Assembly: GCF_022549215.1 (NCBI RefSeq)
Contig: NZ_JAKZFC010000002.1
Location: 310,001-374,000 of the forward strand
Origin: Solibacillus palustris
Lineage (GTDB): Bacteria; Bacillota; Bacilli; Bacillales_A; Planococcaceae
Length of the DNA stretch: 64,000 nt
Reading direction: 5' to 3'
In this document: in pieces, positions 1 to 7,875 of the stretch
How positions within the stretch are numbered: the first letter of the stretch is position 1
Layout of the letters: the number at the start of each line of letters is the position of its first letter
Notes under the pieces: model-generated
Told to the model about the DNA's origin: nothing
Seen by the model: the letters and a program-made list of their open reading frames with translations, nothing else
Databases searched by the model: none
Made by a program: the position numbers and the translations under genes

Positions 1-504
1 CAAGGTTTGTATATTGGTGGTGGCTTCCCAGAAGAATTTGCTAGTGAACTTGCGACAAACAAAGAGACGCTATATTCTGTTAAAGAAACGATTAAGCGTG
101 GTGTACCGACATTAGCGGAGTGCGGAGGCTTTATGTATTTAACTGAAAGCATTCAAAATCGCGATGGCCAAAGTTTTCCGATGGTCGGTATGATTCCAGG
201 TAGTGTTAAAATGCAAACGAAATTAGCGGCACTTGGTTATCGTGAAATTACTGGTGTTGCGGGTAATTTCCTTATTTCACAGCATGAACAGGCTAAGGGG
301 CATGAATTTCATTATTCAGTATATGAAGGCACGCATGAGTCACCAGCGTATTTTAGTAAAGGGCGATTCCGCGCACAGCAGGAAGGTTATTTACAGGAAA
401 ACTTAGTGGCAGGCTATACACATTTCCATTTCGCATCAAATCCACAGCTTGTGAAAAATTGGCTAACTGCCTGTGAAAAATCAATTAGAAATGAGGTTGA
501 ATAA
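1..504 (+). CDS. cbiA: Cobyrinate a,c-diamide synthase, C-terminal part (5' end outside window)
   Basis: This is the end of an enzyme that amidates the a and c side chains of cobyrinate with glutamine and ATP in adenosylcobalamin synthesis. The reading frame is already open at base 1, so the gene starts before the window. About 167 residues are visible. They form the class I glutamine amidotransferase part, with the Cys nucleophile in TLAECGGFMYL and a late HFHFASNP segment that fits the catalytic His region. The stop codon is followed directly by the ATG of the nitroreductase gene, so the two are cotranscribed. The family CobB/CbiA is inferred from the GATase domain and the following cobO-cbiP genes. 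A CbiP identity is unlikely because a complete cbiP lies downstream. Confidence 0.92.
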   Translation, partial: QGLYIGGGFPEEFASELATNKETLYSVKETIKRGVPTLAECGGFMYLTESIQNRDGQSFPMVGMIPGSVKMQTKLAALGYREITGVAGNFLISQHEQAKGHEFHYSVYEGTHESPAYFSKGRFRAQQEGYLQENLVAGYTHFHFASNPQLVKNWLTACEKSIRNEVE

Positions 505-1059
505 ATGTTAGAGACATTAAAAAAACGACGCGCGATTCGCAATTTTTTACCACAGCCGGTAGAGCGTGAGAAAATTGAAAGCTTGTTAGAGGCTGCAACG
601 TATGCACCGAACGACCGTATGCGTGAGCCTTGGCATTTTTATGTGCTACAAGGGGATAGCTTAAAACGTTTTGAACAAGTGGCCTTAGATTATTTACAGG
701 AGCGTTTCCCAACAAAACCAAATTTAGTAGAAAGTTCGATGAAGGCAGTGACAAATACACCGCTCATTATTGTTGTCACATCTGCCATTGTTGAGGGCGA
801 TGAAGGGGCAACAATCGACAATACATTTGCTGTGAGCAGTGCCATCATGTCAATGTGGCTTATGGCAGAAAGTTTAGATTTAGGCATGGTTTGGCGTACG
901 CGCGGTGTTGGGTTAGTGCATGACACAGCGCTGCACAAATTTATTGGGGCAACAGAAAGTGAACGTTTAATCGGGACACTTTGTATTGGTTATCCAGAAG
1001 AGCCAATTACAACTGAGAAAAAACGTACAACATTTTCAGAAAAAACAACTTGGCTATAG
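505..1059 (+). CDS. Nitroreductase-family flavoprotein in the cobalamin operon
   Basis: A 184-residue protein of the NADH/FMN nitroreductase fold. The N-terminus LKKRRAIRNFLPQPV is the usual FMN-phosphate-binding start, followed by AATYAPNDRMREPWHF. A Gly-rich C-terminal stretch (IGTLCIGYPEEP) is typical of the family. The start ATG abuts the cbiA stop. Its place between cbiA and cobO suggests a redox step in the pathway, for example reducing cob(II)yrinate so that the adenosyltransferase can act, or making the lower ligand as BluB does. BluB hallmarks are not evident to me, so the substrate is open. Family assignment is firm; the role is inference from context only. Confidence 0.82.
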   Translation: MLETLKKRRAIRNFLPQPVEREKIESLLEAATYAPNDRMREPWHFYVLQGDSLKRFEQVALDYLQERFPTKPNLVESSMKAVTNTPLIIVVTSAIVEGDEGATIDNTFAVSSAIMSMWLMAESLDLGMVWRTRGVGLVHDTALHKFIGATESERLIGTLCIGYPEEPITTEKKRTTFSEKTTWL

Positions 1060-1070
1060 GGGGCATTACG

Positions 1071-1610
1071 ATGGCACGAAAAGGGATGTTACTTGTTTAT
1101 ACAGGGGATGGAAAAGGCAAAACAACAGCTTCGTTAGGCGTGACACTCCGCGCAATTGGTCGTGGCATGAACGTGAAATATTTTCAGTTTATTAAATCTC
1201 CTGACCGTACATATGGCGAGCAAATCGCCTTAAGAAAATTAGGTGTCGAAACGGTACAGCTAGGTATTGGGTTTACGTGGACAAAAACACCAGAAGAACA
1301 CCGTGAAGCATTAAAAAATGCATGGGCGATTGTCATAAACGAGTTGCAGGACGAAACAACAGATGTGCTTGTATTAGATGAATTGAATAATGCACTTGCG
1401 ATTACAAAGTTTCCAATTGACGATGTGTTACCGCTAGAAGAAGTGCTAGAGGCAATTCAAAATCGACCAACGAAAATGCATGTAGTTGTTACCGGACGCT
1501 CAGCACATCCTACATTACTTGAAATGGCTGATCTTGTGTCAACGATTGAGCCTACAAAACATTACTACAAAGAACAGGACGTCACAGCAATGAAGGGACT
1601 TGAATTCTAG
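1071..1610 (+). CDS. cobO: ATP:cob(I)alamin/corrinoid adenosyltransferase, CobO/BtuR type
   Basis: This enzyme transfers the 5'-deoxyadenosyl group of ATP to the cobalt of cob(I)yrinate a,c-diamide. The 179-residue protein has the family P-loop GDGKGKTT at residues 13-20 and the acidic Walker B strand VLVLDELNNAL near residue 100. The ATG at 1071 was chosen over an in-frame TTG at 1050 because a TAGGGGG ribosome site lies 7-8 bases upstream of it and MARKGMLLVYTGDG is the family start. Its TAG stop overlaps the next gene's GTG by one base, which indicates translational coupling with cbiP. Length and motifs are normal for the CobA/CobO/BtuR group. Confidence 0.93.
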   Translation: MARKGMLLVYTGDGKGKTTASLGVTLRAIGRGMNVKYFQFIKSPDRTYGEQIALRKLGVETVQLGIGFTWTKTPEEHREALKNAWAIVINELQDETTDVLVLDELNNALAITKFPIDDVLPLEEVLEAIQNRPTKMHVVVTGRSAHPTLLEMADLVSTIEPTKHYYKEQDVTAMKGLEF

Positions 1611-3082
1611 TGCGTGCAATAATGATTCAAGGTACCGCTTCAGATGTTGGAAAAAGTGTGCTTTGTACCGCACTTTGTCGCATTTTTGCGAATGATGGCT
1701 ACCGTGTCGCTCCATTTAAATCACAGAACATGGCGCTCAATTCATATATTACAAAAGATGGCGGTGAAATTGGCCGCGCACAAGGTGTACAAGCAGAGGC
1801 AGCTAAAATTGAGGCGACAACGGATATGAACCCTATATTGCTCAAACCAAAAGGGGACATGGTGTCAGAGGTTGTTTTACACGGCAAGCATTTTGCCAAT
1901 ATGGATGCGATGAGCTATCGTGAAAATTTTGTGGAACAAGTGATGCCAGAGGTGCGCTCATCGTTAGAGCGTTTGTCGAAAGATTATGATGTGCTTGTAT
2001 TAGAAGGTGCTGGGAGCCCTGCAGAAATAAATTTGAAGAGCCGCGATATTGCTAATATGCGTATGGCTCATGAAACAGATGCAGCCGTTATTTTAGTCGC
2101 AGATATCGAGCGCGGTGGTGTTTTTGCGTCACTTGTTGGTACACTCATGTTGTTAGATGAATCTGAGCGAGCGCGAGTAAAAGGAATTATTATAAATAAA
2201 TTCCGTGGCATGAAGGAATTATTAACGAGCGGTATTGATTGGCTAGAGGACTATACAGGTATTCCGGTACTTGGGGTGATTCCATATATTGATGTGCAAA
2301 TCGAAGCTGAAGATTCAATGGCTTTGTCGAGCTTGCGCTTGAAAAAGCCATTAGCAAGTGAATTTGCTATTGATGTAGCGGTTATTCATTTGCCTCGTAT
2401 TTCCAATTTTACTGACTTAGATCCATTATTCGAAGAGCCGGGGGTTGGTGTGCGTTTTGTTTCTTCATTAAAAGACTTGAAAAAGCCAGATGTTTTGATT
2501 ATCCCCGGTACAAAAAATACCGTAGAAGATTTTTTATGGTTACAGCAAACCGGGCTTATGCAAGGGATTTTGCAGCTTCAGCACACGAATATTCGCATCG
2601 TTGGAATTTGTGGTGGCTATCAAATGCTTGGTGAAACATTACGTGATGAGCAGGCGATTGAGGGCAGTGGTGGGACATATGTCGCACTCGGCCTTTTACC
2701 TATTGAAACGACATTTATAGATGAAAAGCAAACAATTCAAGTACATGGCATTACGTGTACAGGCCATAAGGTTAGTGGCTATGAAATCCATTTAGGGCGT
2801 AGCGAAATGCTGTCAGCGGTACAGCCATTTATCGAATTTGAGGATGGGCGCACAGATGGTGTATACACAGAAAAAGTGATTGGTACATATGTGCACGGTA
2901 TTTTCCAAAATCGAGAATTTACGCGCAGCTATTTTAATGAAATTCGTGAGAACAAAGGGCTTGAGCCGATTTCAGAGGCAGTATTATCAGACTTTGAACG
3001 ACGAGAACAGGCATATGAAATGTTAGATACGCATGTACGCAAACATTTAAATATGGAAAAAATATATGAATTATTAGCTTAA
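1610..3082 (+). CDS. cbiP: Cobyric acid synthase (adenosylcobyrate synthase)
   Basis: Amidates side chains b, d, e and g of adenosylcobyrinate diamide to give adenosylcobyric acid. The 490-residue length is normal for CobQ/CbiP. The N-terminal dethiobiotin-synthetase-like ATPase domain begins MRAIMIQGTASDVGKS, and the C-terminal glutaminase domain has the Cys nucleophile in VGICGGYQMLG (about residue 334) and its His in GTYVHGIF. The GTG start overlaps the cobO stop; an internal ATG four codons later is a possible alternative. The gene lies inside the late cobalamin operon, followed by cbiB after a 68-base gap. No sequence anomaly was seen. Confidence 0.95.
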   Translation: MRAIMIQGTASDVGKSVLCTALCRIFANDGYRVAPFKSQNMALNSYITKDGGEIGRAQGVQAEAAKIEATTDMNPILLKPKGDMVSEVVLHGKHFANMDAMSYRENFVEQVMPEVRSSLERLSKDYDVLVLEGAGSPAEINLKSRDIANMRMAHETDAAVILVADIERGGVFASLVGTLMLLDESERARVKGIIINKFRGMKELLTSGIDWLEDYTGIPVLGVIPYIDVQIEAEDSMALSSLRLKKPLASEFAIDVAVIHLPRISNFTDLDPLFEEPGVGVRFVSSLKDLKKPDVLIIPGTKNTVEDFLWLQQTGLMQGILQLQHTNIRIVGICGGYQMLGETLRDEQAIEGSGGTYVALGLLPIETTFIDEKQTIQVHGITCTGHKVSGYEIHLGRSEMLSAVQPFIEFEDGRTDGVYTEKVIGTYVHGIFQNREFTRSYFNEIRENKGLEPISEAVLSDFERREQAYEMLDTHVRKHLNMEKIYELLA

Positions 3083-3150
3083 TGAATGATTAAATCGAAC
3101 CGGTGTACGCATTTTGTATACCGGTATTTGAAGTTTTACGAGGTGAGGTT

Positions 3151-4104
3151 ATGTTGTTATTTTTAGCTTGTCTGTTAGCCATTATCAGCGATCAAATGCT
3201 AGGGGATCCAAAGAAATGGAAGCATCCGGTCGTTTATATTGGCAACATGATTTCATTTTTTGAGCGAAAGTGGAATCATACAAAATTTCGTAAGGTAAAA
3301 GGATTATTGACTGTTGTAATCGTAGTAGTGACTATAACAGTCGCTGTGTTTTCCGTTGTGGTGTTAGCGATGAAAATTCATATCGCGCTCTGGCTTTTTG
3401 TAGAGGTTGCTTTTATTAGTCTTGCGCTTGCACAAAAGTCGTTATGGGAGGCAGCAATGCTTGTGTATGATGCCTTGCAGCGCGGTGACATACAGGATGC
3501 CCGCCACTATTTAAGCTGGATTGTTGGACGCGATACAGCGCATTTAGATGAGCCTGAAATTGTGCGAGGTGTTATTGAAACGGTATCGGAAAATACGAGT
3601 GATGGCATTACGGCACCTTTGTTTTATGCATTATTATTTGGTTCTACGGGAGCATGGTGCTATAAAGCGATTAATACACTGGATTCGATGATTGGCTATA
3701 AAAATGAGCGATATGAGGATTTTGGTTATTTTGCCGCGAAATTAGATGATGTTGCCAATTTTTTGCCGAGTCGTATATCAGGTTTTATGCTACTTTTTAT
3801 AACGAAAAATTATTCGTCAAAAAGGTTTTGTGAGCGCTTTAAGCGATGGCTTGTTGATGCGAAAAAGCATCCAAGTCCGAACAGTGGATATTTAGAAGCT
3901 GCAACGGCCTACCAGCTTGGGATTCGTTTAGGTGGCTATAATCGTTACGGACAACTAGAATCATTTCGAGCGTATATGGGCGAGCCGTTGTTTGTCATGG
4001 GCAAGCAACATATTTTAGAAGCGCTTAAACAAATGCGGCGTTGTACATACGGATGTTTACTATTGGGAGGGATTTTCTATGCAATTGCCAGCACATGGAG
4101 CTAA
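3151..4104 (+). CDS. cbiB: Adenosylcobinamide-phosphate synthase, membrane protein
   Basis: Attaches the aminopropanol phosphate arm to adenosylcobyric acid. The 317-residue protein is hydrophobic, with an N-terminal membrane segment LLFLACLLAIISDQMLGDP and the family motifs WIVGRDTAHLD, ENTSDGITAPLFY and HPSPNSGYLEAATAYQLGIRLGG. The ATG at 3151 is preferred over the GTG at 3103 because GAGGTGAGG sits just upstream. Its 3' end overlaps cobD by 26 bases. The following gene supplies the aminopropanol phosphate substrate, so the two act in consecutive steps at the membrane. Confidence 0.94.
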   Translation: MLLFLACLLAIISDQMLGDPKKWKHPVVYIGNMISFFERKWNHTKFRKVKGLLTVVIVVVTITVAVFSVVVLAMKIHIALWLFVEVAFISLALAQKSLWEAAMLVYDALQRGDIQDARHYLSWIVGRDTAHLDEPEIVRGVIETVSENTSDGITAPLFYALLFGSTGAWCYKAINTLDSMIGYKNERYEDFGYFAAKLDDVANFLPSRISGFMLLFITKNYSSKRFCERFKRWLVDAKKHPSPNSGYLEAATAYQLGIRLGGYNRYGQLESFRAYMGEPLFVMGKQHILEALKQMRRCTYGCLLLGGIFYAIASTWS

Positions 4105-5161
4105 TGCAAGCACGTTATATGAAGCGATGAGAATAACAATGCCACAGCAAGTAATTGATTTGAGTGAAAACGTCAATGCTTTAGGAATACCAGCTGCAAT
4201 CATACAAGCATGGCCTAAGCTGATCGAAAAGGTATCGGCTTATCCACATGAGCAAGCAGAACCATTTCGTTCACTTGTTGCAAAATCACATGTCGTACAG
4301 TCTCAGCAAGTGCTTGTGACAAATGGTGCAGCGGAGGGGTTAATGGTGCTCGCACAGTATTTTAAGGGACAAAATGTGGTTGTTTTAGAGCCATCATTTT
4401 CAGAGTATAAGCGAACATTGCAGCAGCATAATTGTCAGATTCAATCAATCGTGGCAAATGACTTGGAATGCTATAAATTTGATATGAATGATTTACATAA
4501 CCGATTACAAAATGCGCAGGCCTGTTATATTTGTAATCCGAATAATCCAACAGGTGTGTTGCTTGATCGTGAGTGGATTGAAGCATTAGTCAAGCGGCAT
4601 CGACAGTGCATATTTATCGTTGATGAAGCATTTATCGATTGGACAGATGAAGCACAGTCCGTAATTACACTAATTAAGCAATATGTAAATATCATCGTTA
4701 TACGTTCGATGACGAAAATGTTTGCAATGGCAGGAGTTCGTTTAGGCTATATGCTAGGACAAAAAGTTGAAAAATTACGCCCCCATTTACCGCATTGGAG
4801 TGTAAGTAATATAGCAATTGATCTAGGTTGTATTTGTCTAGAGCAACAAAAATTTATTGTGGAATCTAGGGATTACAGTGCGAACTTACTAAAAAAGATG
4901 AAGCATTATTTTCATTCTATAGACTGTATATATACAAATAGTGCAGCTAATTATTTGCTCTTTAAATTACCAGCAACTTTTAATACACAGCACTTTTTTA
5001 GTTATTTATTAGTGCGCGGTATAGTGCTGCGTCATACAAAAAACTATGAGGGCTTACATGGGGAGTGGTTCCGTATAGCAGTAAAAACAGAAAATATGTG
5101 GGAGCAAGCTAAGAAAGAGATTGATGATTATGTCAAAAACAATTCGTTATTATCGCCATAG
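4079..5161 (+). CDS. cobD: L-threonine-O-3-phosphate decarboxylase, PLP enzyme
   Basis: Makes (R)-1-amino-2-propanol phosphate, the nucleotide-loop linker of cobalamin, from threonine phosphate. The 360-residue fold-type I PLP protein resembles histidinol-phosphate aminotransferase. It shows DLSENVNALG at the N-terminus, NGAAEGL, YICNPNNPTG (substrate/PLP contact), IVDEAFIDW (the PLP-pairing Asp) and the Schiff-base Lys in RSMTKMFAMAGVRLGY. The ATG at 4079 has TGGGAGG upstream and overlaps cbiB. Histidinol-phosphate aminotransferase is the alternative from sequence alone, but the cbiB and cobC-like neighbours favour CobD. Confidence 0.9.
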   Translation: MQLPAHGANASTLYEAMRITMPQQVIDLSENVNALGIPAAIIQAWPKLIEKVSAYPHEQAEPFRSLVAKSHVVQSQQVLVTNGAAEGLMVLAQYFKGQNVVVLEPSFSEYKRTLQQHNCQIQSIVANDLECYKFDMNDLHNRLQNAQACYICNPNNPTGVLLDREWIEALVKRHRQCIFIVDEAFIDWTDEAQSVITLIKQYVNIIVIRSMTKMFAMAGVRLGYMLGQKVEKLRPHLPHWSVSNIAIDLGCICLEQQKFIVESRDYSANLLKKMKHYFHSIDCIYTNSAANYLLFKLPATFNTQHFFSYLLVRGIVLRHTKNYEGLHGEWFRIAVKTENMWEQAKKEIDDYVKNNSLLSP

Positions 5162-5666
5162 TGAAACCGAGTGGAATAAACAAGGGAGATTACAGGGGTG
5201 GCTTGATTCGCCGTTAACCCAGCATGGGGTTTTACTAGCGAAGCAAATTATGTGGAAACCTGATGTTGTTTATTGTAGTGATCTACAACGTGCGGTTGCT
5301 ACAGCGAACTATATGTTTCCTAATGATACAATCCATCAAAGAGCCGAGCTTCGTGAAATTTATCTAGGAAACTGGCAGGGGCAATGGATTGAACAATTAC
5401 AACACGATTCGCACTATCAATGCTATCAGGAAACACCGCAGTATTTTAGGGCACAATCACAGGAATCCTTTTCGACAGTTACAAAACGTATGCTGCATGT
5501 TCATGAGCAGCTGCTTGCCTCAACCTATGAGAACATTGCAGTGGTCTCACATGGGGTAGCGTTAGCCTGTTTATTTTGCGCGTTACGTAATGATTCGATT
5601 GAGAATTTATGGGGATATATGCTGACGAGTGCTGCTTACGAGGCATATGATTGGATAAATCAATAA
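5130..5666 (+). CDS. cobC: Histidine-phosphatase family protein, probable alpha-ribazole phosphatase
   Basis: Predicted to remove the phosphate from alpha-ribazole-5'-phosphate or adenosylcobalamin-5'-phosphate. The 178-residue protein belongs to the phosphoglycerate-mutase-like superfamily. It has the phosphohistidine region YYRHSETEWN, the second Arg-containing segment CSDLQRAVATA, the acidic REIYLGNWQG and the second His in VVSHGVAL. The active-site motif reads RHS where RHG is usual, a change that is often tolerated. The start was placed at ATG 5130 because AAGAAAGAGA lies about 9 bases upstream; ATG 5124 is also possible. The gene overlaps cobD by 32 bases and ends the operon before a terminator. 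Confidence 0.83.
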   Translation: MSKTIRYYRHSETEWNKQGRLQGWLDSPLTQHGVLLAKQIMWKPDVVYCSDLQRAVATANYMFPNDTIHQRAELREIYLGNWQGQWIEQLQHDSHYQCYQETPQYFRAQSQESFSTVTKRMLHVHEQLLASTYENIAVVSHGVALACLFCALRNDSIENLWGYMLTSAAYEAYDWINQ

Positions 5667-5756
5667 CAATGAGCTTCTTTATCAGTATTTTAGACGTAAT
5701 AAAGGGATAGCAGGATTTCTATTTTTTTAAATAGGGAGAAACTCAAATATGACATG

Positions 5757-5787
5757 AAAACGAGCCTCTTATTTAGGGGCTCGTTTT
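5757..5787 (+). terminator. Intrinsic terminator after the cobC-like gene
   Basis: An AAAACGAGCC / GGCTCGTTTT inverted repeat with an 11-base loop ends in a T run. It closes the cbiA-cobC operon about 90 bases after the last stop. Confidence 0.85.
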
Positions 5788-5944
5788 GAGTTGGAGTGCT
5801 AATGTAGATAAAAGCGACCAGTTTATGAAATAATCTCGGTTTTTTTCAAGATAATCTTGATTTTCAGAATATAATCTCGTTTCCATCAAAAAAAACAGCT
5901 CGGTTCAAAATGAATGTCACCATTACACACAAATAGTGTACAGT

Positions 5945-6133
5945 TTATTTTTCTAATAATGGTTCACCTGAAAGTTCAAAGCTTACAAGTTGCAAAGCCT
6001 CTGAAATTTCTTGACTGTGATCCGTATTTTGCAGTTTTAATGATTCGGCAATTTCGTTTAAGGTTTTTGCCGTGTTACCTAATGTATTTTGCATAATTTG
6101 CTCTTTTAAAAGAGCAATGTAAGTTTCAATCAT
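5945..6133 (-). CDS. Small hypothetical protein, 62 residues
   Basis: I do not recognise this protein. It is 62 residues long, soluble and predicted helical (MIETYIALLKEQIMQNTLGN at the start), rich in Leu, Glu and Asn, with no Cys and no membrane segment. A strong CCTAGGAGG ribosome site lies 8 bases before the ATG, which is why I accept it as real. It is alone: the cobalamin operon ends on the opposite strand, and the nearest upstream element on its own strand is the terminator behind the orphan cobalamin riboswitch, about 310 bases away. Whether that RNA reaches this gene by readthrough is not known. Confidence 0.6.
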   Translation of the reverse strand: MIETYIALLKEQIMQNTLGNTAKTLNEIAESLKLQNTDHSQEISEALQLVSFELSGEPLLEK

Positions 6134-6390
6134 TTTATTTTCCTCCTAGGTAAACGTAATTTTCAAGCTATTTAGAAACTGATTACACTAACAGGGAATG
6201 AGTTGTAATAAAAAATTATCCAGTTTAATAACCTTATTATTTTGCAATAATGGTTAATCATCTGTAAAACACGAAAATCTATGTTCGGCAATGTAAGAAA
6301 TGTGTTTCATGAATGACTAACCATTACGCAGTAGGAGCTTTAGCACGAAGCTACTACTTGTTTGGGAAAATCTTAGTAATTCCAAGATGC

Positions 6391-6429
6391 CGATTTGTTA
6401 ACTTTATAGGGGAGAGTTAAGACAAATCG
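6391..6429. other. Strong hairpin in gene-free region
   Basis: Arms CGATTTGTTAACT and AGTTAA-GA-CAAATCG can pair around a short loop. It lies between the riboswitch terminator and the 62-residue gene. No T run follows on either strand, so it is not an obvious terminator. The rest of 6134-6445 holds no reading frame that I can support. Confidence 0.5.
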
Positions 6430-6445
6430 ACATCCGACAAGCACT

Positions 6446-6483
6446 AAAAAAGACCATCTTCGCAAAAAGATGGAAGATGGTCG
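6446..6483 (-). terminator. Terminator behind the orphan cobalamin riboswitch
   Basis: Read on the minus strand, a GACCATCTT / AAGATGGTC stem is followed by TTTTTTA. It lies about 100 bases downstream of the riboswitch aptamer and is the likely expression platform. Confidence 0.8.
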
Positions 6484-6577
6484 GTAAATGTCAATTCAAA
6501 TAAGCTTGATAAACAAGGCATTTAAATTCGTTTGACGTACGATAATTTTCACCACTCATTTCCACGTGAGCATTGGT

Positions 6578-6748
6578 GTGTACTAGGTTCTGGCAGGTCT
6601 CCTGGCTTATCATCAACATTTTTTACACCTTCCCAGGTTTAACCCAGTGGCATTTGTAAAAAACTCAGATTATACAGTTGCGGGACAGCGACGGAATCAC
6701 ACCGTTCTTCCCTTTTAAGCTTATTCTCATAAGCACCATAACTTACAC
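6578..6748 (-). promoter_or_regulatory. Cobalamin riboswitch, orphan
   Basis: On the minus strand the conserved order is present: GGTGC, AAAAGGGAA, CGGTGTGATTCCG, CTGTCCCGCAACTGT, GCCACTGGG, GGGAAGGTG, and the B12 box AAGCCAGGAGACCTGCC (plus-strand 6591-6607). Short complementary ends (GTGTA/TACAC) close the element. No cobalamin, cobalt or B12-alternative gene follows on this strand. Only a terminator and, much further on, a 62-residue unknown gene are present. Confidence 0.93.
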
Positions 6749-6872
6749 GATTCATATAAAGTTATATTAGTAAACTATAATTAGTGTAAACAATAAATAT
6801 CGTTTCGTCAATAAAAATTCAAATTTTGAGAAGATTTAGTATTGAATAGTTCTAGTTCAACAAAAACGATGG

Positions 6873-6905
6873 AAAAAGGAACACAAACTAAGCTGTGTTC
6901 CTTTT
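6873..6905. terminator. Bidirectional terminator after the pyruvate carboxylase remnant
   Basis: AAAAGGAACACA / TGTGTTCCTTTT stem with an 8-base loop and T runs on both strands. Confidence 0.8.
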
Positions 6906-6919
6906 CGGGTAAGTTTCAT

Positions 6920-7517
6920 CTATTCGAATTTGATTAATAAATCGCCAGTTGATAGGGCTGAGCCCGCTTGTACATATATGTCTTTAATGATGCCATCTTT
7001 AGGAGCTTGAACAGACCTTTATGCTGTGCTTCACCAATTGAAATTAATTTAATAATGAGCGTTTTCCCTCTCTCAATTTCAACTTCAATTTCTTCACCAA
7101 GTTTTAAGCCGTAAATAAAAGAAGGGGTATCTAACACAGAAATGTTTCCAAATTGCTCATTTGTTTGAACATACTCTACAAATACTTTGTCATACAGCGG
7201 ATAAGCTATACAATCTATTTTCGTAAATTTCCGTTGCGGATTTTTATACTCTAGCATTTGCTGAATTAGTGATAAATCTACTTCTGGTAATAGTTCACCT
7301 GGTCGTACCATTATAGATTGACGATTTTTTAATATAATATGTTGCAATTCTTTAGGGAATCCACCATGTGGCTGCCCTAAGTAGCCCTATGATTAGCACT
7401 TTCAATAAGACGAATGACCACCAAGTGCGGCTTTTATCATAATCGGATAGCCATATGTGTTGGCATTATGACTTGCTTCTTTAAGCCACGATTGGCAACT
7501 ATTTGAATGCTTGACAT
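6920..7517 (-). pseudogene. pycA: Pyruvate carboxylase remnant (internal deletions and frameshifts)
   Basis: Fragments of one biotin enzyme of about 1140 residues lie in order within 600 bases. First is a start ATGTCAAGC giving ...IVANRG, the biotin-carboxylase N-terminus. Next, in another frame, is NTYGYPIMIKAALGG, the ATP-grasp segment. Then come LGQPHGGFPKELQ, RPGELLPEVD, LDTPSFIYGLKLGEEIEVEI and GKTLIIKLISIGE, the C-terminal linker region. Last, after a further frame change, is APKDGIIKDIYVQAGSALST and DLLIKFE before a stop, the tail of the biotin-carrier domain without its MKM lysine. It cannot encode an enzyme. Recognition is from family knowledge of Bacillus PycA. Confidence 0.85.
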
Positions 7518-7554
7518 GATGTGTTTCACCTTTTCTTTATAAGAGTACTACGGA

Positions 7555-7584
7555 ATTGTAAGCGTTATCATTTGTTGTAAACAA
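7555..7584 (-). promoter_or_regulatory. Promoter with a perfect cre (CcpA) site before the pycA remnant
   Basis: On the minus strand TTGTTT, an 18-base spacer and TACAAT form a sigma-A-like promoter. The plus-strand 14-mer TGTAAGCGTTATCA at 7557-7570 fits the cre consensus TGNAARCGNWWWCA at every position and overlaps the -10 region, so CcpA would repress. It lies 38 bases upstream of the remnant start codon. Confidence 0.6.
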
Positions 7585-7680
7585 AAAAGCAACTTACTAA
7601 TGAGTAATTGCATCATTCATGAAATGGCGTGAGTTGTGGGCACATCCACGTTTTATGCAAAATGTTCAACAAGTGTAATG

Positions 7681-7716
7681 AAAAAGCATCTCTTCAAATT
7701 GAAGGGATGCTTTTTT
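7681..7716 (-). terminator. Terminator of the cbiMNQO operon
   Basis: AAAAGCATC-T-CTTC / GAAG-G-GATGCTTTT stem with T runs, 14 bases past the stop of the 43-residue gene on the minus strand. It could also act on the plus strand. Confidence 0.85.
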
Positions 7717-7729
7717 ATTGTTATTATTA

Positions 7730-7861
7730 TCAGTTTAGTTCAATTATTAGTGATGCTGTTACATATTGAATAAAGCATGTTTCGTAATCCTCATAAACAT
7801 TTTCTTCAATTGATAAAACGAGTTCTTGTGCTTCAATAGGTTGTAATAAGTCGTTTTTCAT
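7730..7861 (-). CDS. 43-residue protein at the end of the cobalt-importer operon
   Basis: A short gene that is easily missed. ATG follows TTTGGAGGCAGACT, a near-ideal ribosome site, only 14 bases after the cbiO stop, and the operon terminator lies just past its TGA. The product starts MKNDLLQPIEAQELVLSIEE and ends in a hydrophobic stretch FIQYVTASLIIELN. It is acidic and has a single Cys in DYETCF. I do not recognise the family. Candidate roles are a small accessory subunit of the ECF transporter or an unrelated peptide (the acidic leader-like half plus hydrophobic tail also recalls peptide precursors). The function is unknown. Confidence 0.7.
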   Translation of the reverse strand: MKNDLLQPIEAQELVLSIEENVYEDYETCFIQYVTASLIIELN

Positions 7862-7875
7862 AGTCTGCCTCCAAA

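Noticed and set aside
7602-7678. Short plus-strand frame FMKWRELWAHPRFMQNVQQV
   Set aside because: Looks protein-like and could be the tail of a lost gene, but no start, ribosome site or recognisable family supports it.
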